Positions 63,210-64,000 of a stretch of 64,000 nucleotides of DNA are shown piece by piece; the first letter of the stretch is position 1, and the number at the start of each line of letters is the position of its first letter. Below the pieces are notes generated by a model. The model was not told where the DNA came from. It did no database searches and was given only the letters and a program-made list of their open reading frames with translations. The position numbers and the translations under genes are program-made. This stretch comes from UBA1413 sp964461455 (GTDB lineage: Bacteria > Bacteroidota > Bacteroidia > Bacteroidales > Prolixibacteraceae), in contig CAYWUJ010000005.1 of the NCBI GenBank assembly GCA_964461455.1, positions 32,425 to 96,424 on the forward strand, written 5' to 3'.

Positions 63210-64000
63210 TTACTTGGCATAATAGGGAAGGCTGATGAAGTCGTAGGCGGTCTCCCATCCGGGGTTTTGTTCGAGGACGCCTTCGGAGAGGGTCACCTGG
63301 GCATCGGGGATTTTCCAGAATCCTCCGCCTGTTTGGTTGTAGCGTTCCATGAAATCAAATTTCCCGAAGGTGTAGGTTCCCTTGACGCCGCGGTTGGTGA
63401 CGGCGACACCTTCCTGGTTGGCGACGATCTGCTGAACGTCACCCCAGCGGCGTAGGTCATTCCAGCGGAGGCCTTCAAAGCAGAGCTCATAGCGGCGCTC
63501 CTTTTTGAGGGCCTGAAGAGAATAATTGCCATAGGGAGGCAGCTGGGCCCTTTCGCGTACCTTGTTCATGTAGGTGGGGGTTTCGGTGAGCTCTGAATGC
63601 ATCAGGTAGACATCGGCCATGCGGATCAGGATGAGGTCAGAGGTGAGTCCCTGTTGGCGGTTGTTGAGTCCGCCATAGAAGTAAGCAAAGGAGAGGATAA
63701 GGGCATCTCCTTCATAGGCGCCCACCCCCAGGTATTTCTTGGCCCACAGGCGGGTTTTCTCGACTTCTTTGGTTTTGTCACCCGCGTAATTGGGGATTTC
63801 CTCTGCTTCACTGCAGATGGAGCCCCGGAGGCGGTAGTCACCGGCATAGTCGGGATCGGTCGACCAATCGTCCCACAGTTTGGTGCTGACGGGACCGTTG
63901 GAATAGCCCTGGGGGATCCAGGGGAAGTTATTGGCCCCGGAGAGCCTCATTCCGAAGTATTCGACGATGCGGTTAAAGTATCCTTCGGCTCCGGTGTTGG
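63210..64000 (-). CDS. SusD/RagB family protein, 5' end outside window
   Basis: The C-terminal 262 residues of a SusD/RagB outer-membrane glycan-binding lipoprotein. The frame stays open to the right edge (NTGAEGYFNRIVEYFGMRLSG), so the ATG at 63950 is internal. Typical C-terminal features are LILIRMADVYLMHSEL, YMNKVRERAQLPP, ERRYELCFEGLRWNDLRRWG and NPGWETAYDF near the end. Unlike the SusD-like_2 protein at 11 kb this is of the classical RagB/SusD type, so the two belong to different uptake systems. The SusC partner should lie just beyond the window on the same strand. Confidence 0.93.
   Translation of the reverse strand, partial: NTGAEGYFNRIVEYFGMRLSGANNFPWIPQGYSNGPVSTKLWDDWSTDPDYAGDYRLRGSICSEAEEIPNYAGDKTKEVEKTRLWAKKYLGVGAYEGDALILSFAYFYGGLNNRQQGLTSDLILIRMADVYLMHSELTETPTYMNKVRERAQLPPYGNYSLQALKKERRYELCFEGLRWNDLRRWGDVQQIVANQEGVAVTNRGVKGTYTFGKFDFMERYNQTGGGFWKIPDAQVTLSEGVLEQNPGWETAYDFISLPYYAK

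Noticed and set aside
1..64000. Mobile elements, CRISPR, tRNA or rRNA
   Set aside because: No transposase, integrase, regular short direct repeats or cloverleaf-like sequence was recognised in any spacer.

Overview
The window is a stretch of a Bacteroidetes chromosome, most likely order Bacteroidales. It has SusC/SusD outer-membrane pairs, an ECF sigma/FecR pair, Bacteroidetes-style promoters (TAnnTTTG), and type IX secretion features: a PorP/SprF protein, one type B (CHU_C-like) and one type A C-terminal sorting domain. No rRNA, tRNA, CRISPR array, transposase or phage gene was found. Genus cannot be read from the sequence. The lifestyle suggested is degradation of plant-type hemicellulose or pectin.

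Layout. (1) 1-5.6 kb: the 3' part of a LacZ-type GH2 beta-galactosidase, a DUF3788 protein, and a second, divergent GH2 beta-galactosidase. (2) 5.6-12.6 kb: ECF sigma factor, FecR-type anti-sigma factor, SusC with an N-terminal STN signalling domain, and a SusD-like lipoprotein, closed by a strong terminator. This is a self-contained trans-envelope signalling and uptake unit. (3) 12.7-16.8 kb: exported 5'-nucleotidase-type phosphoesterase and a DUF5916/CBM9-like outer-membrane protein. (4) 17.1-21.3 kb: a tight operon of secreted sugar isomerase-like TIM barrel, GH127 beta-L-arabinofuranosidase lipoprotein and PorP/SprF, convergent with (5) 21.4-24.5 kb, a 1034-residue surface protein with IgGFc-binding-like and PKD domains and a type B sorting domain. 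(6) 24.8-35 kb: CBM48-CE1 esterase, three different GH3 enzymes and a Tat-exported type B carboxylesterase, all codirectional. (7) 35.2-40.8 kb: a complete RND efflux operon (adaptor, pump, TolC) with a candidate promoter and an 18-bp palindromic operator. (8) 40.8-47.7 kb: GH5, GH95, isoaspartyl peptidase, Tat-exported MBL-fold protein and GH105, ending in a terminator. (9) 48-56.9 kb, minus strand: a bacterial alpha-2-macroglobulin with intact thioester, a DUF6263-like protein and an M28 peptidase. (10) 57.2-63.1 kb: an OmpA-family protein and a 1445-residue type A T9SS cargo with a pair of unusual cysteine-rich repeats. (11) The right edge enters another SusD gene on the minus strand.

How the parts fit: the exported glycosidases and esterases would strip galactose, arabinose, fucose, glucose/xylose and acyl groups from plant glycans; the SusCD pair under its own sigma/anti-sigma control imports a ligand; GH105 points to rhamnogalacturonan fragments. 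Substrate assignments are inference from family membership. The items most worth a second look are the cysteine-rich repeat pair in the T9SS cargo, a three-hairpin element shared by two loci (2.4 and 12.7 kb), the PorP/type-B-cargo pairing with PorP translationally coupled to GH127, and the thioester alpha-2-macroglobulin without a neighbouring pbpC.
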